A stretch of DNA of 64,000 nucleotides from positions 10,147,672-10,211,671 of the forward strand of contig NC_045144.1 of NCBI RefSeq assembly GCF_008831285.2. The letters are read 5' to 3'. Below the pieces are notes generated by a model, which did not search any database, had not been told where the DNA came from, and saw only the letters and a list, made by a program, of their open reading frames with translations. The translations under genes and the position numbers were made by a program. The DNA comes from Nymphaea colorata. Taxonomy: Eukaryota; Streptophyta; Magnoliopsida; Nymphaeales; Nymphaeaceae. Below, in pieces: positions 48,356 to 59,005 of the stretch. Each line of letters begins with the position of its first letter. Position 1 is the first letter of the stretch.

Positions 48356-50130
48356 CCATGCGACACTGGAGCTGCTGGATATACAATCAAGGAGGCAGTA
48401 TCTCTTGTTAGAAGCATGGTGAGCACCAGATCATGTATCATAGCAAGAGCCCTGATATTCTGTTTGCTTCTATAGCTGTTCTGTTACAGTCACCAATGGT
48501 CTACTAAAGTTATGATTCTACTGTTGTATTTGCATTTGACAAGATTCCAGGACAGCGAGCTCTTGCTTTGCAACTTTTGGCTGTTGTACTTGAACAGGCT
48601 TTGTGCAGTTTACAACCACAAAATGTAACTGGTTGCGAACTTGGTGTCGCTCAACATGGTGATGATTCTGTTGACTGTGAAGCTCTTTGGGCTTACGCTA
48701 TTGGTCCAGAACCAGAACTGCTCTTAACTTTAAGGTAGATGTCTCATTATATCTACACATAAATATTTGCTTCACTGAGTTTTCTTTAGTCTTTTTTGGT
48801 TATCATAAGAAGCTTTGGAAGAAACAAAAGTAGATGTGGTGCCATGTACAAATAATCTGTGAACTTGGTGGATTTGTTTCACTGGATTTTCTTTTAGCAT
48901 CCTTTGTTACCATTCTCTTGAAGAAGGAAAAATAAATGTTCAATAGTGTATACATGGTCTGCTAACTTTCTGGTTGTCTTTCGCTTGACATATCTATTGT
49001 CTGACAAGCTATATGGGCTTAGAGCAAACCTCCCAAGCTTGTCTTCTTGTAGGTGTCTTGTGTCCTTTGTAGATATGCAATGTAAACGTGCTTCATTATG
49101 CCACAGTTAATTCATATTTTCTAAATTATAAAAAGGAATTTATGTCTGTGTATTGTATATGTTTCTATTTTTAGTTGCTTTGTTAAGTACAACAGATGTA
49201 AGATGGCTGGAACAATGATATTTTTATTGATTGGAGAAGATGTCTTTCAATATTTTGAAATATTGAAATTCTTGATGAAGCAAACCATTTATACTTTTCT
49301 TTTATTGTTATCTTTATTTTTCTGTTTCATGTACTATGATTCCTTTACTTACTGATTGTGCAAATTGAGAAGCATTTAATTTTACTTTGTCTCTCTCATA
49401 ATCCCGAAAACCTCAACAATTATTTACAGAAGAACTTTGAAACTCTTGGTCCATACCCCAGAAGTTGTGAAGAACCTTCTTTTTTTGCCCTGAACATTCA
49501 TGTGCTTAGAGTCTTAGACTGATCAAAGGTTGCAGGAAATTGCAGCAAGATTGATGAGGATGGGGGTACTCCCAAGAATCCGCTACATCATGGAGGTTAG
49601 CATAATTTTTCTCATTGAATTTTCTCTATTCCATGTGCGTTCCATGTGCTAATTTTGTTTCAACTGTGTAATTAGGGAACTTGCTGTGACCTCCTTCTTG
49701 CACACATATTGGTCAATATGTTCTCTGCAATTTTTTAGGAGTCATTTCCCAAGGTCTGCTTTTTAGCATTGCTGCATCCAAGCAGTATCCATGTATACCA
49801 CTCATGTGGGTCATCAGTGAATCAGTGAATGTGCAATAGTTTTTGATAGTCATTAGTTGTGTCTACCCTGTTGTGATTTTGAAGCACATAATGCTGTTTC
49901 TGTTTTCTCATGCTTGTGGTTATTGTTTTTCAGATGGATCACAATGTTGTTGCTGACTCGCTGAGGAATACCTTCTACCTGTCCTTATTGCTTTTGCACG
50001 TCATTCTCCTGCATGTGCACGTGCTATCATGGAATGTCCTCGGCCTGTCGACACTGTCATTAACTGCTTTGTTAAAACAAAAACCTTACTTTTGAAACTT
50101 ATCATGGGCTTCCTTTCCATTGGTTGCTCT
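48356..50130 (+). pseudogene. Captured MINIYO/RPAP1 C-terminal exons inside the hAT element
   Basis: Four exon-like blocks, all plus strand and in gene order, match MINIYO, the plant RPAP1-type regulator of RNA polymerase II nuclear import and elongation. A: 48,356-48,418, TGAAGYTIKEAVSLVRSM, donor GTGAGC. B: 48,544-48,734, IPGQRALALQLLAVVLEQAL and later CEALWAYAIGPEPELLLTL, fully open for 63 codons, donor GTAGAT. C: 49,536-49,595, acceptor TTGCAG, EIAARLMRMGVLPRIRYIME, donor GTTAGC. D: about 49,957-50,130, AEEYLLPVLIAFARHSPAC and ARAIMECPRPVDTV, donor GTAAGT. Because introns and splice sites are kept, capture was from genomic DNA, not from mRNA. The exon expected between B and C (MALDDNH region) was not seen, and a TGA lies in frame just before block D. 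Further exon-like pieces at 47,836-47,895 and 47,990-48,050 could not be assigned. Confidence 0.8.
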
Positions 50131-50169
50131 GTAAGTACCTAGTTGCAATTACAATGTAAACAATGAAGT

Positions 50170-50200
50170 GCACGTCATTCCCCTGCATGTGCACGTGCTA
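50170..50200. repeat. 31-bp copy of captured exon D (filler-like)
   Basis: This stretch repeats 49,996-50,026 of exon D with one mismatch (it begins GCACGTCATTC and ends GCACGTGCTA). It is bracketed by two copies of AACAATGAAGTG (50,159-50,170 and 50,204-50,215). Confidence 0.9.
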
Positions 50201-50273
50201 CATAACAATGAAGTGAAAAAGATAGCAAAATTTCATCATGTACACCTTAAACGAGCTAAAGGAAGAGTCAGTG

Positions 50274-50357
50274 CCTAAACGAGTTAAACGAGTCAGCCCG
50301 GCCTAAACGAGTTAAACGAGTCAACGCGGCCTAAACGAGCTAAACGAGTAAATTGTT
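50274..50357. repeat. 28-bp tandem subterminal repeats of the hAT element
   Basis: Units of 28 bases start at 50,274, 50,302 and 50,330, each opening CCTAAACGAG(T/C)TAAACGAGT; the third is partial. The repeated AAACGAG word also occurs outside the array, in both arms. Probable transposase-binding array. Confidence 0.85.
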
Positions 50358-50554
50358 AAACAAGTTAACGAGTTATTTGGGTTAATCGAGTCGAGCTCGA
50401 GCTCAACTTTGTGTAGTTGAGTCGAGCTCAAGCTTGATATAAGAAGCTCGACTTGAGCTCGAGTCGAGTTCGAGCTCGAGTAATTTTAATCGAGTCGAGC
50501 TCGAGCTGGCCAAGCTCGGGCTCGGCTCGGCTCGTGTGCAGCCCTAGGTGTGGC

Positions 50555-53209
50555 TTGAAAGCTTCAACTCATGGGTGGTGGTCTTGAGCCTGTATACTAG
50601 AATTAAAGACTTGTTTGATTAGCTTAAGAATGCAAAGGTATTCTCCAAGATTGATCTGAGGATGGGTTATCATCAACTTTTGATATCGGAGGAACATGTT
50701 GTTAAGTCTGCCTTTCGAACTAGATATGGACATTATGAATTCAGGGTCATGCATTTTGGGTTGACCAATGCTCCCACAGCATTTATGGACCTTATGAATC
50801 GGGTTTCCCAAGACTATTTGGATCGGTTTGTTATTGTTTTTGTGGATGATATTTTGGTGTAATCAAATAGTGAGGCAGAACATAGATATCACTTAAGGAG
50901 TGTGTTGGGTATTTTGCACAAACATAAGTTATATGCTAAGTACTCAAAATGTGAATTTTGGTTAGAGAAAGTAAACTTCCTTAATCATGTGATCTCAAAA
51001 GATGGAGTTTCCGTCGATCCGGTTACGGTGTTGGTTGCACAGGACTGGAGGATGTCATGCAACGTAACTGAGGTAAGAAGCTTTTTGGGATTGATAGGAT
51101 ACTATCGCAGGTTTATACAAGACTTTTCAAAAATAGCTACGCCCATAACTAAACTATTAAGAAAAAGAGTGAAATTTGTTTGGAATGAAGAGTGCAAAAG
51201 GAGTTTTCAAACTCTGAAGGACAAGCTTACCACCACCTCCATTTTGATGCTTCCATCAGGTCATTCCGGATTTGTAGTGTACTCCGATGCATTGCTAATC
51301 GGTTATAGTTGTGTTGATGCAACATGATTGCGTAGTGGCTTATGCATCAAGACAGTTGAAAGAACATGAAAAACATTATCCCACTCATGATTTGGAATTG
51401 GGAGCGATAGTGTTCGCACTAAAGATATGAAGACACTATCTCTATGGGGCAATATTTGAGATGTTTACGGATCACAAGTCATTGAAGTATATATTCTCCC
51501 AAAAGGATCTCAATCTGAGACGAAGAAGATGGATTGAATACTTAAAGGATTACACTTTCAAAATATCATATCATCCAGGAAAGGCGAATGTAGTGGCTGA
51601 TGCTTTGAGCAGACATGCTAAGGCAACGATGTGCAGTATGTTGACTCATTCTTGGGCATTGTCGCAAGATATGATAGCATGACTGTCTTACCTATGTGAC
51701 GAGAATAAAGCAACAATGACGGCCTTGATATGATATCATTTGTTGGAAGAGTTTATCTTGAAGCATAAAGAAGATCCTGATTTTGCTAAAAATATAGAAA
51801 AAAGTAAGAAGACATATATATTCTCTTTGGTATCAAGATGAATATGGTTCATTGTGGTTTCGATAAAGATTGTGAGTCCCTAGAGATGAAGATATGAAAC
51901 ATCAGTTGCTTGATAAAGCTCACAAATCTAAATTTGCTATACATCCTAGCGGTACAAAGATGTTTCATGATATGAAACGAAATTTCTAGTGGCCTAAAAT
52001 GAAGCGCGAAATTGCAGAATATGTGGCAAAATGCTTAGTTTGCCAGTGGTTTAAAGCAGAGCATCAAAGGCCAGGAGGCTTGTTGTAGAGTATTAATATT
52101 CCAATGTGAAAATAAGAGGATATTACAATGGATTTTATGGTTGGTTTGCCACACACTAGAAGACAATATGATACCATATAGGTGATTGTTGATCGACTTA
52201 CAAAGTTCGCCCATTTTCTGCCAATCAGAATCAGTCAATCTTTGAAAAATTACAAAGTTATATGTTGGCGAGATAGTGAGATTGCATGAAGTGCCAAAGT
52301 CTAATATTACAGATCGAGATCCACGTTTTACCTCTAGGTTTCAAGGGCAATTACTAAAGGCTTTGGGTACTAAACTTAAGTTGAGCACAGTGTTCCACAC
52401 TCAAACTGATGGGTAATCTAAGAGGACCATCTAGACAATAGAGGACATGTTGCATGCTTGTGTTTTGGAATAGAAAGGACAATGAGATAAACATGTGAAA
52501 TTGGCAGAATTCGTTTGTAATAATAGTTACCACTCTAGTATCAGGATGGTGTCTTTTGAGGCCTTGTATGGAAGGTCATGCAGATCGCCAGCTTGTTGGA
52601 TCGAATTTGGTGATGCCAAGATTGAAAACCCTTTGGTATTGCAACATTACACCGATCAAGTACAATTGATAAGGAAAAGATTGTTGACTGCTCAGAGTAG
52701 ATAGAAAAGTTATGCCGACATTCGACATAGAGAGTTGATTTTTGAGGTTGGTGATCATGTGTTTTTAAAAATTTCTCATACTAAAGGCGTTTTTGGGTTT
52801 GGTATTACGGGAAAGTTGAACCTGAGGTTCATTGGACCTTTTGAGATATTAGAGAAGATTGGAGAGGTGGCATACAAATTGACACTACCACCTAATTTGA
52901 GTCATATTCATGACGTTTTCTATGTTTCCATGCTTCGAAAGTATGTACCAGATCCTACACATGTGATTGACTTCCAATGTATTCAAGTGCAAGATGATGG
53001 AAGAAAAACCTATTAGAATTTTGGATCAAAGAGAGAAAGTACTTCGCACCAAGAGAATTCCTCTAGTAAGAGTGGAATGGCAACACCATGGGTTGAAGGA
53101 GAGCACATGAGAACTCGAAGATGATATGCAAAAGAAATATCCACACTTATTCTTACATTGAGGTATGATTTAAATTTCGAGGACGAAATTTCATTTAGGG
53201 AGGATAAGA
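50555..53209 (+). mobile_element. Ty3/gypsy chromovirus remnant (Tekay/Del-like), 5' half missing
   Basis: RT begins within its second block at about 50,599 ([20 protein letters not shown]) and continues [35 protein letters not shown] and catalytic IVFVDDILV near 50,850. The RT thumb SFLGLIGYYRRFIQDFSKIA is followed by RNase H (51,310-51,610: [34 protein letters not shown]). Integrase spans about 51,900-52,700 (KMFHDMKRNF, CLVCQ, VDRLTKFAHFLPI, ITDRDPRFTSRFQ, EALYGRSCRSP). The C-terminal region VSMLRKYVPDPTHVID leads to a chromodomain-like tail (RILDQREKVLRTK, IPLVRVEWQHHG, LEDDMQKKYPHLF). That tail is typical of Tekay/Del chromoviruses. Many in-frame stops. Gag, protease and the RT start are absent; a hAT element occupies the left junction. 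Confidence 0.88.
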
Positions 53210-53720
53210 TGTAACGTTAATCATTATTGCAGGTTGGATTTGGATCGGGGTCCAGAACTGGACCCCAACCTCACCCGCATGAGAGCCCAACTCGAGGGAA
53301 ATCTTCTCCCTCGTCTTTCCTCTCGGTCTCCCTCTTTGTTGCCTCTCTTGTTGCAAGCGAACACCCAACGTAGAGAAGAAGAAGGTGGAGGTCTGTGCAG
53401 CGGCATGGAGGTAAGCTCGCAGGATTCTTCTTCTTTTTCCTCTCTTTTCTTTCTTCTCCTCCACCCTCTCTCGTTGTTTTGTCGCCTCTCCCTCTGTCCT
53501 GATTCTCCCTGTCGGGTCCTCCCCTTCCTCTCACACTCCTCACACGCCCTCTCTCTACTCACGCTCTCTCTATCAACACTCTCCCCTCTCAGTGAGTGCC
53601 CTCTCTCTGCCCGTCTCTCTCTCTCTCTCCTTCTCTGGCACATGCTCTCTCTCCCATTTCTATTTGTTTTCCCCCCTGACCCGATCCTTCTCCACTCTCC
53701 CTCAACCGAACACTCTCTAC

Positions 53721-53767
<47 letters not shown>

Positions 53768-56211
53768 TGCGCCAATCACTTCTCCTTCACCCAAACCCTT
53801 TGTTTCCCTCTCTTTTTGTTGTCCATTGTTGTTTTCCCCTTTTTTGTGTGCTATCTCTCTTTCTCTCACTCCCATCCTCTCATGCCCTTTCCCACTTGTC
53901 TTCAGCATCCCTCACATATACAATGAGGCTCTTCTAACAACAGACCCCTCTCTTAAACCTCCTTGTCGTTGATATTCACTCTTTTGTGGTTGTTGGATTG
54001 GATTGCAGCTTAGGGACACGTCTTTCCCCTCATAACAGCGAATAGAAGGCATTGGTGGTGGCGGCATTGCATGATTTTTGCTGCTAAGGGATTAATCGAA
54101 CATTGAGGTTGGTGTTGGGAACATTGCAGCAGTTTGGACATTAAGATTGGAGTGAGTGAGGCCTAATAGAGCTTAAATTATCCAAAATTTACTATTAGTG
54201 CATGTATAATTATTATTTGAGCATGTAAAACTCATGATTCGATGATTTAGAATGCATATTAGCGATGTTGCTATTTCGAGAAAAGTTTATGACTATTTTG
54301 ATAATGACGAGGATCTACGTATATAATTGTCTTTTTAGCATGATGAGTTAATTCTCAAAGCGATTTGAAAACATGATAGAGATTTTGATGATGTTGAGAA
54401 TGTTTAGAAAAGTTTTAGTGAGCTCAGGAAATATGTTTCTATTGATGTGCATGCACGTCGTTTGTTGGAAAAGAGTATGTATGTTAGGAATGCACCTCAA
54501 CTAAGGAAGCAAGGGAGAAATATATTAGTGATTGGTTCAAATCGAAAGCACGGAACACAAATCATTTGGTCACAACTCTAGGAGTTGGAAAGAGACCTAT
54601 TGGAGGGCTTGGGTCGATACTACCCATCGACACCCTCTTGAGGTGATAACCTATGCCTCAATGATTCTATTCTATATTTGTATAGATTGTAAAGCGAAAC
54701 AAGTAGAAATCTTATCGTTTGACTTTGTTTGCAGGTACACCGGCACGTCATGTAGACCTTGAGCAATGAGATTCGAAGCTTAAGGCAATTTGGCGACGCA
54801 CGTCAGGTATAGCGGCATTTTAGGCAAATCTCTGCCTGGGGCCAACTTTTGAATGTGTGTTTTCAAGATCGTTGGATCCTATGATTGTGATGTGATTGAA
54901 TGATTGTGATGTGATTGAATGAATGTATGCATGAGATTGACTGGTTATGTGATTATTAAAATTACTACACAACTTCATTTGCATGCTAGAAATGATAAGT
55001 GTTTAGGACAGATGAGGTGGAGTATCAAGTCGAGTATCTCCTCGATCCCGATTGTGCATTAGAAAGTATCATAGAATAATAATTGTATAAGACAACTAAG
55101 AGCCAATCACGGATCGAAACTACTATCCAAGGTTCGGATAAGTTTTGAAAGATGTGATTGACGTGTTGAATGATGTGAATGTTGCAACATATTTTATATG
55201 CATTGTTGTGGGCATGATGCAAATGAATGAAATTGAAAGATAGTTGTACTAGTATTGGTATGACGGCTAGCTAAAAATGTTAACTATATATGTAGCCCTC
55301 ATGTTGAGGTAATTAGAGGTATGAGTGCAGTCGTGAAGTGAACCAACTTCGTGAGCTAGCCGGTCATTTTGTGAATGTGCTTTCATAATGATAAGTAAGA
55401 AAGAATAAGAGATGAGAGACCAGTGGGTTGTGGCTATTTGTTTGGGAGATGTCCCGCCTTCGCCACTAATCTCGCCTGCTCGGAGCATAGGCGGTGCAAA
55501 GCCCCAGGGTACCGGTTGTGTGATGTGAATGGATCCATATCGTTTCGGGCCACCACGGGGGTTATCTCTCGACTGTATGTCATCTGTGGTGTGAACATGT
55601 TTGTGTTTTGCACCCACAAGAACTATCAATTCACTAAAGCTAATGTAAATAAAAAAAATGTGAATAAAGTGTATATAAATGAAGTGTGTGATTGTCAAAT
55701 GTGTTTAGTCTGGCCATTGAGTGGCCTTTACATGTCATGGTATATGTAAGGGGCTTCCATGACAAGTCATGTGAATGTATGCCCTATCGTGACATGATAG
55801 TGATTTGCTTTCATATTTGTTATGTCTCATATTTGAGCCCTTACCTTAGAGGGTTAGGGATTTATCTGGCTTGTTGCCATACTGCGAAGGCTAAGCCTTC
55901 AGTTGTCTTTCTTTTTCAGGTTTTGGCAGACCCAGTGCAATAGGTTGATCAGATGAGTCTATTCGCATCCTACTGGGGAGGTTTTGGGTCTATTGTAGTG
56001 CCGGCGCATTTTGTTTTGGTCATATGTATTATTGAGAAGTATGATGTCATTTTTGTGTGAACTAAAAATTGTTATATAAATGAAAGTTTGCCCCATTGTT
56101 TTGAATTGCATAGTTCATTTCCTTTTGAATTGATGCATCGTCGCACCTCAATGTTTTGTGTTTTAACAAAAAAAAGAAAAATATTTGAGGTCAAAGGGTT
56201 GGGGTGTGACA
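53210..56211 (+). repeat. 3' LTR of the chromovirus, about 3.0 kb
   Basis: Follows a purine-rich tract (TTTAGGGAGGATAAGA, 53,194-53,209) directly after pol. It starts TGTAACG and ends GGGGTGTGACA, the TG...CA pattern typical of this lineage. It contains CT-rich text with a pure (TC)n run at 53,721-53,764, which creates long but meaningless open frames on both strands. The matching 5' LTR was not found in the window. Confidence 0.7.
53721..53764. repeat. (TC)n microsatellite within the LTR
   Basis: About 44 bases of pure TC within a 600-bp CT-rich tract. Confidence 0.95.
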
Positions 56212-56559
56212 GATAATGGTCGATGTGTGAGTCTAGTACTAGCATGTGTTGCATATGACACCTTGTAGTGGCTATTGGTTGTTCTCTTGGGCTTTGTAAC
56301 AAAATTTTGTATGAAAATACTAATGGTGCCTGAGGCACCACTTGTGTAGTGCCCATAGTGAATTGATAAGAGAAACTTAATTGTGGATGCAAGCATGTGA
56401 TATATATATATATATACATAGTTGTCTTGTACAATGCATATTGTTATCTGTTTCGTATTATGATTGTATGCATAAGTTGATGAATATTGACATGATTAGT
56501 TACTTGATGTAGTTACATTTCATAGCTACGTATATCCTTTGCTTTAAACATGGTTACCT

Positions 56560-56955
56560 AATTTGAGTTGGATTACAAGTATGTAGATTATAACATGGTA
56601 AACCTAAGATAGTTGCCTACTGAGGACTTTCAAATTCTCACCCCAATATCTTTTCAAGTGATTGGGGATAGAGGAGAGTGGTGACATGGCTGCTACATTG
56701 TTGTGATACTCTGATGATGCCAATGTTGATGTTAAAATTTTAGGACTTGGATGTCAGAAACTTTATTTCTTTGTTTTTTTATTATGCAGGGTCGAACTTA
56801 TTAGCTATGTTCACTTTATTTTGTTGGTGTAGTTGTGACTAGTAAGATGTAATGACTACTAAATGCTTTAAGAGATAAAGGTTGTTGTTTATTTTCACAC
56901 ACTATGTTTCAAAAAAATATATATGCCTTAAAATTTTCGGGTCATTCCAAGCATG
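56560..56955 (+). repeat. Second gypsy-type LTR fragment
   Basis: Contains the ordered blocks shared with the antisense fragment at 42,881-43,260 and ends CCTTAAAATTTTCGGGTCA, similar to that fragment's end CCTCAAAAATTGGGTTCATCA when read on the minus strand. No coding sequence. Left boundary uncertain; 56,212-56,560 has no recognisable content. Confidence 0.55.
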
Positions 56956-57219
56956 CCTTCGACCATCACTACATTATTATGCTTCTAAAAGTCCTCAATC
57001 GTTTGATTTGTATATGGTTTCAAGTTCTACTTTGTCCTCCCTCCATGTTGGCAACTCCATAATTTGATTAGTTGTTGACTGGAATTGTGATTGTAATGGA
57101 AAGGCCTTACTTTCTCCACCATTTTGATATGCTAGGTCATATACTTGTTTGCAAACAAGTATATGACTATGGCATTGATATTGTTTGCCAACAACAAGTT
57201 TATATTCATCAATGATCTC

Positions 57220-58303
57220 TACTTAAGTCATTAAATGACTCATTTGACTTTAAGGCATGGACTAACTGCAAAAGCATGGTACTTTCTTGGATTTATAATC
57301 CTCTCAAAGGGATGTTACAACCAAAATTATCTTTGTTGGTGTTGATGCCCAAGTGTAGCAAGAATTGCATGAGCAATTGCTGAATGGTTCCCATACATTC
57401 CAATTGGATTTTCCATTATGTGACCTAGAATGATAACTTACTCATTTCTACTTCTTGTACTAAAATGAAATTATTTTGGGATGAGTTGGGTGCATTGATA
57501 ATGTTACCCTCTTGAATGGTCCCCATACATTCCAATTGGAATGTTCCTTTGCCACAACCTTGAAGGATAACTTATTCATTTATGCATTTTGTACCAAAAT
57601 GAAATTATTTTGGGATGAGATTGGTGCATTGAAAATGTTACCTTCTTATTCACGTGGCTCTTCAATATCTTTATGTATTTATAGAGGAAGTAAGAATCCT
57701 AGTCAATTCTTTATGGGATTAAAAGACTCATATGCAAGAACTCAAAGTAATTCAAAGTAATTTATTGACTATACATCTTTTACCCTCAAATAATAAAGCC
57801 TACAATATGCTTTTTTAAGAAGAATGATATACCATCATCCTCTATGGATGAGGATATTATGACAATGGTTAGTTAAAAATATTATTTAAATGCAGATTTT
57901 GTGGCAAAGTAAGATATACTAAATTGTTTGAAGGCTTGCATCTAGCAATCATTTCAAAGGAAACGAATTATCAAAATGTAACCATTATGACAAACTTGAA
58001 CACATCTAAGGCAAATCCTACCAAATTTGTGGATTCTCGCCTCATACCAATTCATCTTTCAACTACCATGAATTAATATGTAATGCTTCTCCAATACTAA
58101 CCAAGCTACTATCATACCAATGATTGCTTCTTATCTGCAGTCAACAATAGCTTTGCCTTTAGTTTATCAGTTTACCATGGATCAGTATCAATGAATCTTG
58201 TCTTTTACTGCATCAAGTAAACCAAATCTAAGAGTCAACATGCAGGTACTTCTCTACCTCTTTGTTCATTTTCTTTCTCTAGTTGTCTTGATACTGGAGC
58301 TAT
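57220..58303 (+). mobile_element. Copia remnant, gag to protease (first part)
   Basis: 57,250-57,790 resembles copia gag: W-x-x-C-N-SMVLSWIYN-type start, CTKMKLFWDELGAL (family: L-R-x-x-W-D-E-L), and FFMGLKDSYARTQSN (family: F-L-x-G-L-N-D-x-Y). 58,170-58,300 reads MDQYQ-ILSF-ASSKPNLRVNM, then DTGA of the aspartic protease near 58,290. The reading then stops at an inserted LTR piece. It is full of stops and carries an internal tandem duplication. Confidence 0.75.
57382..57643. repeat. 131-bp tandem duplication within copia gag
   Basis: GAATGGTTCCCATACATTCC begins copy 1 at about 57,382, and GAATGGTCCCCATACATTCC copy 2 at about 57,513. Both continue through AATGAAATTATTTTGGGATG to ATGTTACC(C/T)TCTT. 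The copies are diverged at roughly a tenth of sites. Confidence 0.9.
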
Positions 58304-59005
58304 AGCTCTGACGCCTTCCTATGGTAGGGTGGACAGTGTCCACCTCCGGACCTATGATGCCACTGCATGAAGAAAACCTGATGGTGGGGGCATCTCACCT
58401 TCTTTCGCTGTTTTGCATTAATGAAGAGGAATAGAAGACATATAAATGTCTGTGTGAGATTGATTGATTATGAGATAACTGTTTTTAAAATGTTACGTGA
58501 TGACATATGCATGCTAGAAGTTTTAACTGCATAGGACAACTTAGGCGGGGTATCAAATTGAGTACCTCCTCAACCTCGATTGTGCATTAGTGAGCTTCTT
58601 AGCATGATATTTGCTTAGAACAACTATGATCCAATCACATATCAAGATTACTCTTCATGGTTTGGCTAAGTTTCCATATGAAGTCATTGTTATGGTTTGG
58701 TTGTTGTGATTGTTATGTGATTTTTATCTACTTTGCCACTGGGATTGCTTGATTGAATAGACTTAACAAGTAGAAGTATCTACAGAGAGTGGTTTGGCTA
58801 GCCAAGAGTATTGATTGAATATATGACATTCTTACGGAGGCAGTTTGGGGTCTACACTCATAAAGTGAACAAACCTTGAGTGCTAGCCAATTATAATGTG
58901 TTTTAATAATAATAAATTGAGCTCCATTTTGATCGTTGTGTCGTCAAACCTCGATGTGTTATGTCGAAAAAAAAAAGAAATCAGGTAAAAAGTCAAAGTG
59001 TCTCA
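58304..59005 (+). mobile_element. Gypsy LTR fragment inserted in the copia protease
   Basis: About 702 bp lie between two copies of GGAGCTAT (58,296-58,303 and 59,006-59,013). The interior from about 58,445 to 58,680 matches 54,920-55,140 of the 3-kb LTR (GAGATTGA then ATGCATGCTAGAA, GTATCAA, GAGTA-CTCCTC, GATTGTGCATTAG, CCAATCAC), and 58,930-59,000 matches the LTR end (CGTCAAACCTCGATGTGTT then an A run). It is a diverged, internally deleted LTR, possibly a solo LTR. The copia frame continues after it (GAINHMCGSLSLF). Confidence 0.75.

Larger units (their letters stand above)
46343..50546 (+). mobile_element. hAT transposon carrying host-gene exons (Pack-hAT type)
   Basis: The left end is TAGGGCTGTTCAACGAGTCG and the right end, in reverse complement, TAGGGCTGCACACGAGCCG: an 8-bp perfect core and an imperfect TIR of about 22 bp. 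The octamer GGTGTGGC flanks both sides (46,335-46,342 and 50,547-50,554), an exact hAT-type target duplication. Both subterminal regions are dense in ACGAG/TCGAG/GAGCTCGA words, as expected of transposase-binding repeats. A GC-rich, CT-rich leader-like segment follows at 46,560-46,910 with a possible donor CAAGGTGAG. No BED zinc finger, RNase H-like transposase core or hAT dimerisation domain was found, so it is non-autonomous. The interior at 48,356-50,130 contains captured MINIYO/RPAP1 exons. Confidence 0.9.

Noticed and set aside
50569-50811. 80-codon minus-strand frame
   Set aside because: Antisense of the gypsy reverse transcriptase.
53224-53972. Long open frames on both strands (up to 230 codons)
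   Set aside because: They arise from the CT/GA-rich tract inside the LTR; composition is Ser/Leu or Arg/Glu repeats with no domain.
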